62,647 nucleotides of DNA from Sphingomonadales bacterium UBA6157 (GTDB taxonomy: Bacteria > Pseudomonadota > Alphaproteobacteria > Sphingomonadales > Sphingomonadaceae): NCBI GenBank assembly GCA_002423025.1, contig DIUN01000011.1, positions 1 through 62,647 on the forward strand, read 5' to 3'. Within the stretch, counting starts at the first letter, position 1. The number at the start of each line of letters is the position of its first letter. A model generated the notes under the pieces. The model ran no database searches, had not been told where the DNA came from, and saw only the letters and a list, made by a program, of their open reading frames with translations. Below are positions 1 through 9,065 of the stretch, piece by piece. Both the position numbers and the translations under genes were made by a program.

Positions 1-47
1 ACAACGGTTTTCGAGACCGTCCCGATCGACCACTCTGGCACCTCTCC
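1..47 (-). tRNA. tRNA-Ser (CGA anticodon), 3' part cut off by window edge
   Basis: Read on the minus strand, the segment starts with the tRNA-Ser-like 5' acceptor GGAGAGGTG, followed by a D-arm (CCAGAGTGGTCGATCGGG) and an anticodon arm with stem ACGGT/ACCGT around loop CTCGAAA, giving anticodon CGA. The gene runs off the left edge, so the long variable arm, T-arm and acceptor 3' end are not visible. Confidence 0.88.
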
Positions 48-227
48 GCGAGGAACTGGGCTCGCGTCTGCGGCCGGTCGAAGGGGCGGGCTATAGACGA
101 GCCGGGAGGGGGTTGCCAAGCCTTATACGGCGGCTTGTTGCGGCTGGCCCTTCACGTGCCGGAATCATTGCCTATATGTTTGATGCATGAGGATGCTGAA
201 CGAGGGGCGATGAAAAGGCGGAAACCG

Positions 228-608
228 ATGACCAACCGGATTATTGAGCGCAACACCTTGATTGATAACGCGGCTATCGCAGATGCGACTCCGGCGTCGT
301 TCACTATTGGCGATGTGGTTCGGCACCGGTTGTTCCCGTTTCGGGGCGTGATCTTTGATGTCGATCCGGTGTTCAACAACACCGACGAGTGGTGGGCGGC
401 GATTCCGGAGGAGGTTCGGCCGCGCAAGGATCAGCCATTCTACCATCTTCTCGCCGAGAATGACGAGGCGTCCTACGTTGCCTATGTCAGCCAGCAGAAC
501 CTGATTCTGGAAGCGGATGGCGAGCCGGTGCAGCATCCGGCCGTGGCGCAGATGTTCAGCGGCTTCGAGCATGGGCGCTACCGGCTTCGGCCGGAAATTC
601 GCAACTGA
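228..608 (+). CDS. hspQ: HspQ-family heat-shock / hemimethylated-DNA-binding-like protein
   Basis: Small soluble protein of the HspQ (YccV-like) family. In Enterobacteria HspQ acts as a heat-shock factor and as an adaptor or enhancer of Lon proteolysis. The family core is clear: FTIGDVVRHRLFPFRGVIFD, then the DEWW segment, the KDQPFYHLLAEND block and YVAYVSQQNL. From the chosen ATG it is 126 aa, slightly longer than the usual ~105-115. Alternative in-frame starts are ATG at 210 (directly behind GAGGGGC, spacing too short) and ATG at 183. I chose 228 because AAGGCGG lies at a normal distance and the core begins about 25 residues later. It stands alone, convergent with tatC. Confidence 0.88.
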   Translation: MTNRIIERNTLIDNAAIADATPASFTIGDVVRHRLFPFRGVIFDVDPVFNNTDEWWAAIPEEVRPRKDQPFYHLLAENDEASYVAYVSQQNLILEADGEPVQHPAVAQMFSGFEHGRYRLRPEIRN

Positions 609-626
609 TATTAGCCAGGCGGCTGT

Positions 627-1424
627 TTATTCAGCGGAAACGCTGGTTTCGGCCGCCGAGGCGCGGCGCTTTTCGGTGATCCAGATGCCGATGATCGAGA
701 GTTCGTAGAGCAGGATCAGCGGGATCGCCAAGGCGAACTGCGACCAGATATCGGGCGGAGTCAGCACGGCCGAGACTGCGAAGGCGGCGACGATGGCGTA
801 GCGGCGGCCGGCCTTGAGCTGCAGCCGGGTGACGATGCCGGCGCGCTCGAGCAGCATCAGCAGCACCGGCAGCAGGAAGGCGACGCCGAAGCCGAGGATG
901 AGGTTCATCACCAGATCGAGATATTCGCCCATGGCGGGGAGCGCTTCCTGGCTGATTCCATTAACGTTTGCAGTGGCTTGGAAGCCGAGGAAGAAGCGGA
1001 AGGCGGCCGGCATCACGCCGTAGTAGGCCAGGCTGGCGCCCAGGGTGAAGAGCACCGGAGTGGCGATGATGAAGGGCAGGAAGGCGCGCTTTTCCCGGCG
1101 GTAGAGGCCGGGGGCGACAAAGGCCCAGAGCTGGTTGGCGATGATCGGGAAGGCGAGGCAGAGGCCGGCGAAAGCGGCGACCTTGATCTCGACGAAAAAC
1201 GCTTCGTACAGCTTGGTGTAGATTAATTTGCCAACCGTTCCAGGGCCATAGGCGCTGACGAGGGGTTGTACGAGGAAGCCGAAAACCTTGTCCGCCTGGG
1301 TGAAGGCGAGGATGAAGCAGGCCACGAACGCCAGCACGCAGCGCAGCAGGCGTGTGCGCAGCTCGATGAGATGATCGAGCAGCGGCGCCTTGCTGGCGTC
1401 GATCTCGTTGGTGTCTTCGCTCAT
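627..1424 (-). CDS. tatC: Twin-arginine translocase subunit TatC
   Basis: Inner-membrane receptor core of the Tat pathway, which exports folded proteins carrying twin-arginine signals. The 265-residue length is normal. The cytoplasmic N-terminus carries the conserved LDHLIELRTRLL block (about residues 16-27), and about six hydrophobic helices follow. It is the last gene of tatA-tatB-tatC on the minus strand, and its ATG overlaps the tatB stop by 4 bp, so translation is probably coupled. Confidence 0.97.
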   Translation of the reverse strand: MSEDTNEIDASKAPLLDHLIELRTRLLRCVLAFVACFILAFTQADKVFGFLVQPLVSAYGPGTVGKLIYTKLYEAFFVEIKVAAFAGLCLAFPIIANQLWAFVAPGLYRREKRAFLPFIIATPVLFTLGASLAYYGVMPAAFRFFLGFQATANVNGISQEALPAMGEYLDLVMNLILGFGVAFLLPVLLMLLERAGIVTRLQLKAGRRYAIVAAFAVSAVLTPPDIWSQFALAIPLILLYELSIIGIWITEKRRASAAETSVSAE

Positions 1425-1876
1425 TCCGCAGCGCTCTTGGTGCGGCGCTTGCGCGGGGCTTTATCGGAGATTTCCGGTGCGGGAGCGGCCTTGGCGCGGC
1501 GCTGGCGCGGCTTTGGCGGGCTCGGCGCCGGCGCTGGCTCGGCGGGCACCGGGCCGGCCAGGGAGGGCAGCGGGTCCGGCTCCAGCGGTGGCGGAAGCGG
1601 CTCGCCGGAATCGAACGCCGGTTCGGCCCAGCTGTTGTCCAGCGCGGTGGATTTCATGATGGCTTCGTTCTGCGCTGCCCAGAGCTTCTGCATCTCCTCC
1701 ATCTCGGCTTCGCGCATCATCGTATCGAAGCCCGAGCGGACATGGCGGGTCATGGCGCGGCCCTTGGCGATCCAGTTGCCAACGCTGCGCATGACGCGCG
1801 GCAGGTCCTTGGGGCCGATGACCAGCAGGGCCACCAGCGCGATGATCGCAAGCTCCGAAGAATCGATTCCGAACAT
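1421..1876 (-). CDS. tatB: Sec-independent translocase subunit TatB
   Basis: 151 aa. The N-terminus is the TatB signature: a short membrane helix starting MFGIDSSELAIIALVALLV, then the hinge IGPKDLP (about residues 20-26) and an amphipathic helix. The tail (about residues 90-151) is rich in Pro, Ala and Arg and probably disordered, as in other alphaproteobacterial TatB proteins. It works with TatC as the signal-peptide receptor. It lies 24 bp downstream of tatA and overlaps tatC by 4 bp. Confidence 0.96.
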   Translation of the reverse strand: MFGIDSSELAIIALVALLVIGPKDLPRVMRSVGNWIAKGRAMTRHVRSGFDTMMREAEMEEMQKLWAAQNEAIMKSTALDNSWAEPAFDSGEPLPPPLEPDPLPSLAGPVPAEPAPAPSPPKPRQRRAKAAPAPEISDKAPRKRRTKSAAE

Positions 1877-1900
1877 GTCCCGCAGCTCGCGCCGGGACCG

Positions 1901-2134
1901 TTAGCGCCGGGCCTCTTCCGAGGCCGGGGTGACGGGGGTGGCGGCGGCGTTGGTCACCTGCGGCGGGGCCGGCGGGGCAGCGGCGGGCGGCGCATCGGCA
2001 TCGGCGAGGCCCTTCTTGAAGCTGTTGATGCCCTTGGCGAAATCTCCCATCAAATCCGAAATCCGGCCGCGGCCGAACAGCAGGATGACGACGAGAATGA
2101 GGACCATCCAGTGAACGAGGCTAAACGAGCCCAT
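1901..2134 (-). CDS. tatA: Twin-arginine translocase subunit TatA
   Basis: 77-aa pore-forming Tat subunit. One N-terminal membrane helix (HWMVLILVVILLFGRG) is followed by the FGRGRISDLMGDFAKGI hinge and amphipathic helix, then a charged/Ala-Pro tail. The usual FG hinge is present. First gene of the minus-strand tatABC operon. The 211 bp upstream, up to tRNA-Thr, must hold the promoter, but I see no strong consensus there. Confidence 0.96.
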   Translation of the reverse strand: MGSFSLVHWMVLILVVILLFGRGRISDLMGDFAKGINSFKKGLADADAPPAAAPPAPPQVTNAAATPVTPASEEARR

Positions 2135-2345
2135 GGCTATTGACCTTGTTAAACGCGAGGGATGACGAGCTTTACCCCGCTTCCTCCCGAGAGGCTAGGG
2201 CCAGCCTGTCACGCTGCGCGCGGTTGTCCGGCTGGTGGAGCCGGCGATGCATCTGCATTTGGGAGGTTGCCGACGAAATGCAAGCCGGGCGGCGATCGCC
2301 ACCGGGCTGGATGGCCCTTTACGGGCGTTTGTCGTTGAAGCCCGC

Positions 2346-2420
<75 letters not shown>

Positions 2421-2525
2421 AAACCGGCGGGACGAGCGCCTATGGGCGAGGCGGCGGGAGGTGTCAAGAAAGGCCACTCAAGAAAACGGGGGCCAGAACG
2501 CACGCGCAACGCTATGGAAGCCGGC

Positions 2526-2672
2526 ATGAGCGATGATGGCAAGAGCAGGGAAGCGGCGCAGGCGCGAGCCGAGGCGGCGCGGCAAGAGCGGCTGGCCGCG
2601 GCGTTGCGGGCCAACCTGCAGCGCCGCAAGGCGCGCGGCAGGGCGAGCGATGAGGGGAGCGAGCCGGGCTGA
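2526..2672 (+). CDS. Small basic/charged hypothetical protein (48 aa)
   Basis: A 48-aa reading frame, MSDDGKSREAAQARAEAARQ and onward, containing a highly charged helix with the pattern QERLAAALRANLQRRKAR. Similar tiny Arg/Ala-rich proteins are, from memory, common in sphingomonad genomes and have no known function. The start was chosen at MSDD; an ATG four codons upstream is also possible. It sits between tRNA-Thr and the convergent glutathione peroxidase gene. No membrane segment or known domain. Confidence 0.6.
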   Translation: MSDDGKSREAAQARAEAARQERLAAALRANLQRRKARGRASDEGSEPG

Positions 2673-2701
2673 GCGCGAAGGCCCCGCCCGGCAGGCCAGC
2701 C

Positions 2702-3271
2702 TCAGCCGCTGGCGGCGATGGCCTTGGTGAGCGCGCCGGTCAGCTCGGGCGAGTTGGGCGTGACCTTGGAGCCGAAGGCGGCGATCAGCTTGCCGTCCCG
2801 GCCGACGAGATATTTGTGGAAGTTCCAGCCGGGCGTCTTGTCGGCGCCCAGTTCGGCGGCGGCCCAGCGGTAGAACGGCGCGGCGGCGGGGCCCTTGACG
2901 ACGCTTTTTTCCGTCATCGGGAATTTTACGCGATAGGTCGCCTCGCAGAAATCCTTGATCTCCTTGCCGGACTTGTACTCCTGGTCGCCGAAATCCCCCG
3001 AGGGGACGCCGATGACGGTGAAGCCCTTGGCCTTGTAGCTGTCCTGCAGCGCCTGCAGCCCCTGGTATTGCGGCGTGTAGCCGCAGAAGCTGGCCGTGTT
3101 GACCACCAGCAGCACCTTGCCCTTGTACTGGGCAAACGGCATCGGCTTGCCGTCGATGGTCTTCATGTTGAACTCGAAGGCGGTCTTCGGCGCGGGGCCG
3201 GCGGCGCTCAGCATGGTGGCGGCAGCCAGCACGGTGGCGAGCTTGAAAGCAGCGGCGATCGGCTTGCGCAT
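2702..3271 (-). CDS. Periplasmic glutathione peroxidase (Cys type)
   Basis: Thiol peroxidase that reduces hydroperoxides, 189 aa from the chosen ATG. The start is set by a signal peptide (MRKPIAAAFKLATVLAAATM, likely cleaved near AAGPAPK) and an AGGGGAA ribosome site 6-7 bases upstream. The longer frame to 3535 lacks family similarity. The active-site block is VVNTASFCGYTPQYQGL with peroxidatic Cys at residue 63 rather than selenocysteine, and the WNF Trp/Asn motif (PGWNFHKYLV) is present. The canonical NQFG Gln region reads GDFG, as in some bacterial subfamilies. Stands alone; its 5' region faces the end of the aminopeptidase P gene. Confidence 0.93.
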   Translation of the reverse strand: MRKPIAAAFKLATVLAAATMLSAAGPAPKTAFEFNMKTIDGKPMPFAQYKGKVLLVVNTASFCGYTPQYQGLQALQDSYKAKGFTVIGVPSGDFGDQEYKSGKEIKDFCEATYRVKFPMTEKSVVKGPAAAPFYRWAAAELGADKTPGWNFHKYLVGRDGKLIAAFGSKVTPNSPELTGALTKAIAASG

Positions 3272-3404
3272 GTCAGATTCCCCTTGGGTGGCAACTTTGC
3301 AGCAGGAGCCCCCCGGCTCGTGCGAATGCATAATTGTGTAGCATGGCGCGCACACGCAGCGAAGGGGGGCTTTGTGCCGCAGGGAAGGAAGGCTGGCTCG
3401 ACCC

Positions 3405-5198
3405 TCAGAGGGGAGCGGTGCGGGCCTCCAGCCAAGCGCGGACTTCGTCGTCAAGTTGGGGCCCGAGGGAAATGTTAACCATGTTATGGTAATTGTCCAC
3501 CCAGTCCCGCTCGATATTTGACAGTAGCGCCACATCGATCAATTCGCGCTCCAGCGGCGCCAGAGTCAGCGGTCGCAGGCCCAGCATCGGCTTCTCGGCG
3601 CCGGGCACCTCGCGCGGCTCGATGAGCACCAGGTTCTCGATGCGGATGCCGAATTCGCCGGCCTTGTAGTAGCCCGGCTCGTTGGAAACGATCATGCCCG
3701 CCTGCAGCGGCTCGTCGCTGCCGCTATAGGCCGAGCCGGCGGCGGCGATGCGCTGCGGGCCCTCATGCACGGCGAGGTAGCTGCCGACGCCGTGCCCGGT
3801 GCCATGGGCATAATCCAGCCCGGCTTCCCACAGCGGCGCGCGGGCCAGCGCATCCAGTTGCACGCCGCGCGTGCCGGCCGGGAACACGGCGCGGGAGAGC
3901 GCGATATGGCCCTTGAGCACGCGGGTGTATCTGTCCCGCATTTCCGCTGTCGGTGTGCCGACGGCGAGGGTGCGCGTCACGTCCGTGGTGCCATCGCGAT
4001 ATTGCCCGCCGGAATCGATGAGGAACAGCGAGCCGGGCTTGATCGGCAGGTTGGTCTCCACGCTGACGCGATAATGGACCACGGCGCCATTGGGGCCATA
4101 GCCGGAGATGGTATCGAAGCTCAGGTCCTCCAGCACATTGGTGGCCTCGCGGAACTGGCGCAGCCGCTCGGCGGCGAGCAGCTCATCGAGCCGGCCTTCG
4201 GGGGCCTCGGTGGCGAACCAGTGCAGGAAGCGGGTGAGAGCCGCGCCATCGCGGCGGTGCGCAGCGATGGTGCCGGCGATCTCCACCGGGTTCTTGATCG
4301 CCTTGGGCAGCACGCAGGGGTCCCGCGCCTCGATGATGCGGGCACCGGCGGCCTCCAGCGCAGCAAAGATCGCGGCAACGCCGGTGGCGGCATCCGCCGC
4401 AACCGTCTTGCCGCGCAGCCCGGCCAGTGCGCCCTGGAAGGCGCTGCGCGGGTGGATGCGAACCTGCGCGCCAAGATGGGCGCGGAGCTCGGGGGTGATC
4501 TTTTCCGGCGCGGTGAACAGATCGACACTGGCATCGGCGTGGAGCACCACGAAGGCCAGCGCCACCGGCGTGTGGGAGACATCGCGGCCGCGGATGTTGA
4601 GCAGCCAGGCGATGGAATCGAGCGCGGTGATGACAACAGCATCGGCCGGGTGGCGGCCGAGCCAGGCGGCGGCATCGGCACGCTTTTCCGCCGAGCTGCG
4701 GCCGGCGAACTCGACATCATGCACCTCCAGCCGGGCAGCGGAGGGGGCCGGGCGGTCCGCCCAGATGCGATCGACAGGGTTGGCGCCCACTGGCACCAGT
4801 TCGGCGCCGCGCCGCGCCAGGCGGTGGGCGGTGGCCTGCACCCAGCCGCGGCTGTGCAGCCAGGGGTCATAGCCGATGCGGTCCCCCTTGGCGGCATGGG
4901 CGGCGAGCCACTCGGCGGCGCTGGTTTTCGGCACGTCCTGATATTCATAGACGCCTTGCGGCACCTGCTCGCGCACCTGCAGCGTGTAGCGGCCATCGGT
5001 GAAGATGGCGGCGCGCTCGCCGAGCACGGCGGCGCTGCCGGCCGAGCCGGCAAAGCCTGTCAGCCATTCCAGCCGCTGGGCATAGCCGCCGACATATTCG
5101 CTCATGTGCTCATCGGTGAGCGGGATGACGAAGCCGGTCAGCCGGTCCTGTGCCAATTGGGCGCGGAGCGCGGCCAGCCGGTCCTTGATGGTGGACAT
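3405..5198 (-). CDS. Xaa-Pro aminopeptidase, three-domain M24B type
   Basis: 597-aa aminopeptidase P that removes an N-terminal residue preceding proline. Two creatinase-like N-terminal domains precede a C-terminal pita-bread M24 domain, the long eukaryote-like form. The dinuclear metal ligands are visible: D395 and D406 in the DSGG...DVTRT region, H469 in HGTGHGVG, E507 in SNEPGYY and E521 in IRIEN. No signal peptide, so cytoplasmic. The start ATG at 5198 leads into MSTIKDRLAALRAQL. Divergent from the S9 peptidase gene; both would feed peptide turnover. Confidence 0.95.
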   Translation of the reverse strand: MSTIKDRLAALRAQLAQDRLTGFVIPLTDEHMSEYVGGYAQRLEWLTGFAGSAGSAAVLGERAAIFTDGRYTLQVREQVPQGVYEYQDVPKTSAAEWLAAHAAKGDRIGYDPWLHSRGWVQATAHRLARRGAELVPVGANPVDRIWADRPAPSAARLEVHDVEFAGRSSAEKRADAAAWLGRHPADAVVITALDSIAWLLNIRGRDVSHTPVALAFVVLHADASVDLFTAPEKITPELRAHLGAQVRIHPRSAFQGALAGLRGKTVAADAATGVAAIFAALEAAGARIIEARDPCVLPKAIKNPVEIAGTIAAHRRDGAALTRFLHWFATEAPEGRLDELLAAERLRQFREATNVLEDLSFDTISGYGPNGAVVHYRVSVETNLPIKPGSLFLIDSGGQYRDGTTDVTRTLAVGTPTAEMRDRYTRVLKGHIALSRAVFPAGTRGVQLDALARAPLWEAGLDYAHGTGHGVGSYLAVHEGPQRIAAAGSAYSGSDEPLQAGMIVSNEPGYYKAGEFGIRIENLVLIEPREVPGAEKPMLGLRPLTLAPLERELIDVALLSNIERDWVDNYHNMVNISLGPQLDDEVRAWLEARTAPL

Positions 5199-5318
5199 TC
5201 AAAATTCTCGCGCTAGCTAAGTGCTTCAACATAGGCAGGCGACGGCGGCAGCGCCAGACCTGCCCGGCCCTTGCGGGCCGAAGTGATCGTCTGGCGTGTT
5301 CGAGTGGTGATGGTGTTC

Positions 5319-7460
5319 ATGAAGCAATTTCTGGTGGCGTTGGTGGTGATGATGGCAGGGCCGATGAGCGGGGCGCAGGCAGCGGAGGGGGCCTTGAAGC
5401 CACCGGTGGCCGCAAAGCGCCCGCACAGCAGCACCTGGCACGGCGTGACGATCGAGGACCCGTATTTCTGGCTCAAGGACCAGAGCTATCCGGTGGTCGA
5501 TGATGCCGATGTGCTGGCCTATGTGAAGGCCGAGAATGCATATTTCGCCGCGAGCATGAAGCCGCTGGCGCCGCTCACCGGGACGATCTTTGCCGAGCTG
5601 AAGGGCCGCCTCGCCCCGGCGGACGCCAGCGTGCCGGCCAAGGACGGCGCCTATGAATATTGGTGGAAGTTCGAGCCCGGCGCGCAATATCGGCTGTGGA
5701 TGCGCCGGCCTGTGGCGGGCGGGCCGGAGCAGCTGGTGCTGAGCGAGCCGGAGCTGGCGGCGGGCAAGGCCTATTTCGACCTGGCCGGCAGCAGCGTTTC
5801 CCCCGATGGCAAGCTGCTGGCCTATGCCTATGATGACAATGGCGCCGAGCGCTACACGCTGAAGGTGCGCGACATCGCCACCGGCAAGGACATTGCGACC
5901 GTCAACACCAAGACGGTGGGCGTGCCGGCCTGGTCGGCGGATTCCAAGAGCCTCGCCTGGGTGGAAGTGAATGACAATTGGCGCCGGGTGAAGGTGCGGC
6001 TGCACACGCTCGGGCAGGGCGGCGAGGACCGGGTGCTCTACGCCGAGACCGCCGAGCTGGGCTTTGATGTCGATCTTGCCGAGAGCCAGGACGGCAAGTG
6101 GTTCATCCTCTCCACCGGCGACAATGTGACCAACGAGATCCGGCTGGTCCCCAAGGCCGATCCGCTGGCCGAGCCGCTGCTGGTGCGGGCCCGCCAGACC
6201 GGTCTGGAATATCAGGTGGATGTGCGCGGCCAGACGCTGTTCGTGCGCGCCAATGATACGCACCCGAATTTCCGCATCGCCACCGCCCGCCTCGCGGCGC
6301 CGGGGCAGTGGACCACGCTGGTCGAAGGCAGTGACCGGGTGTATCTGCGCGGGGTGACGGCGTTCACCTCCTATCTCGCGATCAGCGAGCGGGTGGAAGG
6401 GCTGGACCAGATCCGCCTGCGCCGGGATGATGGCAGCGAGACGCGCGTGCCGTTCGCCGAGGCAAGCTACACCGCCGATCTCGGCACCAACCGCGAGCCG
6501 GATGCGCCGCTGCTGCGGATCGGCTATTCCTCGATGGTGACGCCGCAGACGGTGTATGATTATGACGTTGCCAGGGGCGCGCTCGTTACCCGCAAGGTGC
6601 AGCAGATCCCCTCGGGCTATGATGCCGGCCAATATGCCACCGAGCGGCTGATGATCACGGCGCGTGATGGCGTGCAGGTGCCGGTTTCGATCGTCTACAA
6701 GAAGGGCTGGCCCCGGGATGGCTCGGGCAAGCTGCACCTTTATGCCTATGGGGCCTATGGCTCTGCCGTGCCGCCGAGCTTCTCGGCCTCGCGGCTGAGC
6801 CTCATCGATCGCGGCGTGGCCTATGCCATCGCGCATGTGCGCGGCGGGGATGACCTGGGCTACAACTGGTATCTCGATGGCAAGCTGATGAAGCGCACCA
6901 ACACCTTCAATGATTTCGTGGATGTGGCGCGCGGGCTGGCGGCCAAGGGCTATGGCCGCGAGGGCAACATCTCGGCCAGCGGTGGCTCGGCCGGTGGCGA
7001 GCTGATGGGTGCCGTGGTCAACCAGGCGCCCGAGCTGTGGCGCGCGGTGGTGGCGGAAGTGCCGTTTGTCGATGCGCTCAACACCATGCTCGATACGTCG
7101 CTGCCGCTGACGCCGGGCGAGTGGCCGGAGTGGGGCAACCCGATCACCGACAAGGCGGCGTTCGATTTCATCCGCAGCTACAGCCCTTATGACAATGTGA
7201 CGGCCAAGGCCTATCCGCCGATGCTGGTGACAGCCGGGCTGAACGACCCGCGCGTGACCTATTGGGAGCCGGCAAAGTGGGTGGCCAAGCTGCGGGCGAC
7301 CAAGACCGATAACAACGTCCTGCTGCTGCGCACCAACATGGGCGCCGGGCATGGTGGCAACTCCGGTCGCTTCGGCGCGCTGGAGGACGTGGCGGAGGAG
7401 TACAGCTTCATCCTCAACCAGTTCGGCGTGGCTGCGGGTGGTGATGCCGCCGCCCGCTGA
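5319..7460 (+). CDS. Secreted prolyl oligopeptidase family (S9A) serine peptidase
   Basis: About 713 aa with a signal peptide (MKQFLVALVVMMAGPMSGAQ, cleavage after AQA). The N-terminal part is a beta-propeller (about residues 70-420) and the C-terminal part an alpha/beta hydrolase. Catalytic triad: Ser about 557 in SASGGSAGGELMG, Asp about 643 in AGLNDPRVTYW, His about 678 in GAGHGG. This matches prolyl oligopeptidase / oligopeptidase B relatives, which cleave short peptides. An ATG at 5310 (three codons upstream) is an equally possible start. The stop codon lies inside the next gene (17-bp overlap), implying co-expression with the thioesterase. Confidence 0.94.
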   Translation: MKQFLVALVVMMAGPMSGAQAAEGALKPPVAAKRPHSSTWHGVTIEDPYFWLKDQSYPVVDDADVLAYVKAENAYFAASMKPLAPLTGTIFAELKGRLAPADASVPAKDGAYEYWWKFEPGAQYRLWMRRPVAGGPEQLVLSEPELAAGKAYFDLAGSSVSPDGKLLAYAYDDNGAERYTLKVRDIATGKDIATVNTKTVGVPAWSADSKSLAWVEVNDNWRRVKVRLHTLGQGGEDRVLYAETAELGFDVDLAESQDGKWFILSTGDNVTNEIRLVPKADPLAEPLLVRARQTGLEYQVDVRGQTLFVRANDTHPNFRIATARLAAPGQWTTLVEGSDRVYLRGVTAFTSYLAISERVEGLDQIRLRRDDGSETRVPFAEASYTADLGTNREPDAPLLRIGYSSMVTPQTVYDYDVARGALVTRKVQQIPSGYDAGQYATERLMITARDGVQVPVSIVYKKGWPRDGSGKLHLYAYGAYGSAVPPSFSASRLSLIDRGVAYAIAHVRGGDDLGYNWYLDGKLMKRTNTFNDFVDVARGLAAKGYGREGNISASGGSAGGELMGAVVNQAPELWRAVVAEVPFVDALNTMLDTSLPLTPGEWPEWGNPITDKAAFDFIRSYSPYDNVTAKAYPPMLVTAGLNDPRVTYWEPAKWVAKLRATKTDNNVLLLRTNMGAGHGGNSGRFGALEDVAEEYSFILNQFGVAAGGDAAAR

Positions 7461-7851
7461 CCGGACAGCCTTCTCGCTGGCGGTGACAGCGCAGGCGGCG
7501 GACATCGATGAACTCGGCCATGTCAACAATGCCGTCTACCTGCGATGGGTGCAGGATGTGGCGACGGCGCACTGGCGGGCCGTGGCGCGGGCCGAGGATA
7601 TCGGGCGTTTTGTCTGGGTGGTGACGCGCCACGAGATTGATTATCTGCGCGCCACGCTGGCCGGCGAGGTGCTGGCGCTCGGCACCTGGGTGGGCACCCC
7701 CAAGGGCGCGCGGTTTGACAGGCATGTGGAGATCAGCGGTGCCGATGGGCAGCTGAAGGCGCGGGCGCTGACAGTGTGGGCGCTGCTCGACAAGGCGAGT
7801 GGCCGTGTGCTCAGGGTGCCGCCGGAGGTGGCGGCACCCTTTTTGCACTGA
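7444..7851 (+). CDS. Acyl-CoA thioesterase, 4HBT hotdog family
   Basis: 135 aa. The hotdog active-site block DIDELGHVNNAVYLRWVQDV carries the conserved Asp and the GHVNN motif of 4-hydroxybenzoyl-CoA thioesterase/YbgC-like enzymes, which hydrolyse acyl-CoA thioesters in the cytoplasm. The length is typical. The ATG at 7444 lies inside the end of the S9 peptidase gene; GTG codons just upstream are alternatives. The substrate cannot be read from the sequence. Confidence 0.88.
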   Translation: MPPPADRTAFSLAVTAQAADIDELGHVNNAVYLRWVQDVATAHWRAVARAEDIGRFVWVVTRHEIDYLRATLAGEVLALGTWVGTPKGARFDRHVEISGADGQLKARALTVWALLDKASGRVLRVPPEVAAPFLH

Positions 7852-7871
7852 AGTTGAGTAGTTGATGCGGT

Positions 7872-8546
7872 TCAGGCGGTGACGCTGGCAATGCTGCGGC
7901 GGCGCTGGCGCAGGGCATAGCCGATGAAGCTGAAGCCGATGATGAGCGTCGCCCAGGTGGCGGGCTCCGGCACAGGACCGGCAGAAGCGCCGATGCTGTC
8001 GAACTCAAAGGCATTGCCGGTGCTGCGGAAGCGCAGGCTGGTGATCTCTTCCTGCGGCAGGAAGTTGAAGAACACCCGGCGGTTGGTTGCGCTCATCTGC
8101 TGGTTGCCGTCGTTCTGCGGCAGCGCGGCGCCACTGAAGCTGCTGACAACCTGGCCTTGGCCGTTGAGGAAATCGACGAAGTTGAACCGGTCGACCGAGC
8201 CCCAATAGACGCTGAGGCTCTTGAGCGCGCCGCCGTTGACGAAGCCGGTGAAATCAAAGGTGCTCGAAGCGCCATTGCCGATGGACTGGTAAACGCCGCC
8301 CTGGGGCGTGCCGACCGGGGCGGCGCGAACACCGCTGGTGCTGCCGGCGGCGGTGATGACGTTGCCGAGGGTGGTGTTGCTGATGCCGGCGGCGCTGGCG
8401 ACATCGAAGCTGATGACAAGGCTTTCACCCGGCGCGAGTGCGGCATTGCCGGGGGTGCTGGTGATGGTGACGGCAAGCGCCGGGCTGGCGAGCAGCAGGC
8501 CGGCAGCGAGCAGGGCGGGGAGGCGGATGGACTTGGGAACGGACAT
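7872..8546 (-). CDS. PEPxxWA-CTERM sorting domain protein
   Basis: 224-aa exported protein. The signal peptide (MSVPKSIRLPALLAAGLLLA) is followed by a beta-rich region with no recognised enzyme motif. The C-terminus is a sorting tail: VPEPATWATLIIGF, a hydrophobic helix, then a basic end (RQRRRS). Such tails are processed by an exosortase (not in this window), and the mature protein is usually linked to exopolysaccharide or the outer surface. The start at 8546 has AAGGAAAG upstream; a longer frame to 8660 is probably not used. Confidence 0.85.
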   Translation of the reverse strand: MSVPKSIRLPALLAAGLLLASPALAVTITSTPGNAALAPGESLVISFDVASAAGISNTTLGNVITAAGSTSGVRAAPVGTPQGGVYQSIGNGASSTFDFTGFVNGGALKSLSVYWGSVDRFNFVDFLNGQGQVVSSFSGAALPQNDGNQQMSATNRRVFFNFLPQEEITSLRFRSTGNAFEFDSIGASAGPVPEPATWATLIIGFSFIGYALRQRRRSIASVTA

Positions 8547-8800
8547 GGGAACGGGCTTTCCTTGCGGCAACATGCGTGTTGCAACGGCCCGGGGGCGCCC
8601 TGCCTGAAGCCGCATCCCGCAAATTGCAGGCGCACGTCTCCCGGCAGGTGCATCGGGCATTTCGATGGCACCAAGCTGAACCAGAACATTGCTGAATGGT
8701 TACGATGGCAGACGTTGATTTAGCGCAGATTCGCCATGTGGCATCATTACATGCGCGTAAATTACATTGTCTTACAGGCTGTTAGGTATCATTGCGCCAA

Positions 8801-9001
8801 TCAGCCCGGCAGCTGCGCCATGGTGTAAAGATGCACGGCGGAGAACAGCGCGGCGGTGATGCCGAGGAACACCAGCGCGTTCCACGGCACATAGGCATGC
8901 CAGGCCAGCGGGGCGCGGCGCCGGGCCTTGTCCCCCCAAACAGCTGCGGCGGAGAGAAGCAGGCCTGCGACGAGCAGTGCCATTGTAGTTTGCGAGTCCA
9001 T
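8801..9001 (-). CDS. Small two-helix membrane protein, unknown function
   Basis: 66-aa frame with two predicted membrane helices (MALLVAGLLLSAAAVW and WNALVFLGITAALFSAVHLY) joined by a basic loop (DKARRRAP). No domain recognised. Hydrophobic pattern and codon use look like a real gene. It is divergent from the methyltransferase-like gene at 9066. Confidence 0.6.
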   Translation of the reverse strand: MDSQTTMALLVAGLLLSAAAVWGDKARRRAPLAWHAYVPWNALVFLGITAALFSAVHLYTMAQLPG

Positions 9002-9065
9002 CGCAAACCGCTAGTCCAGTGTATCGGGGCTGCCAAGCCGGCAGCGATGACGATGGGAGACGGGA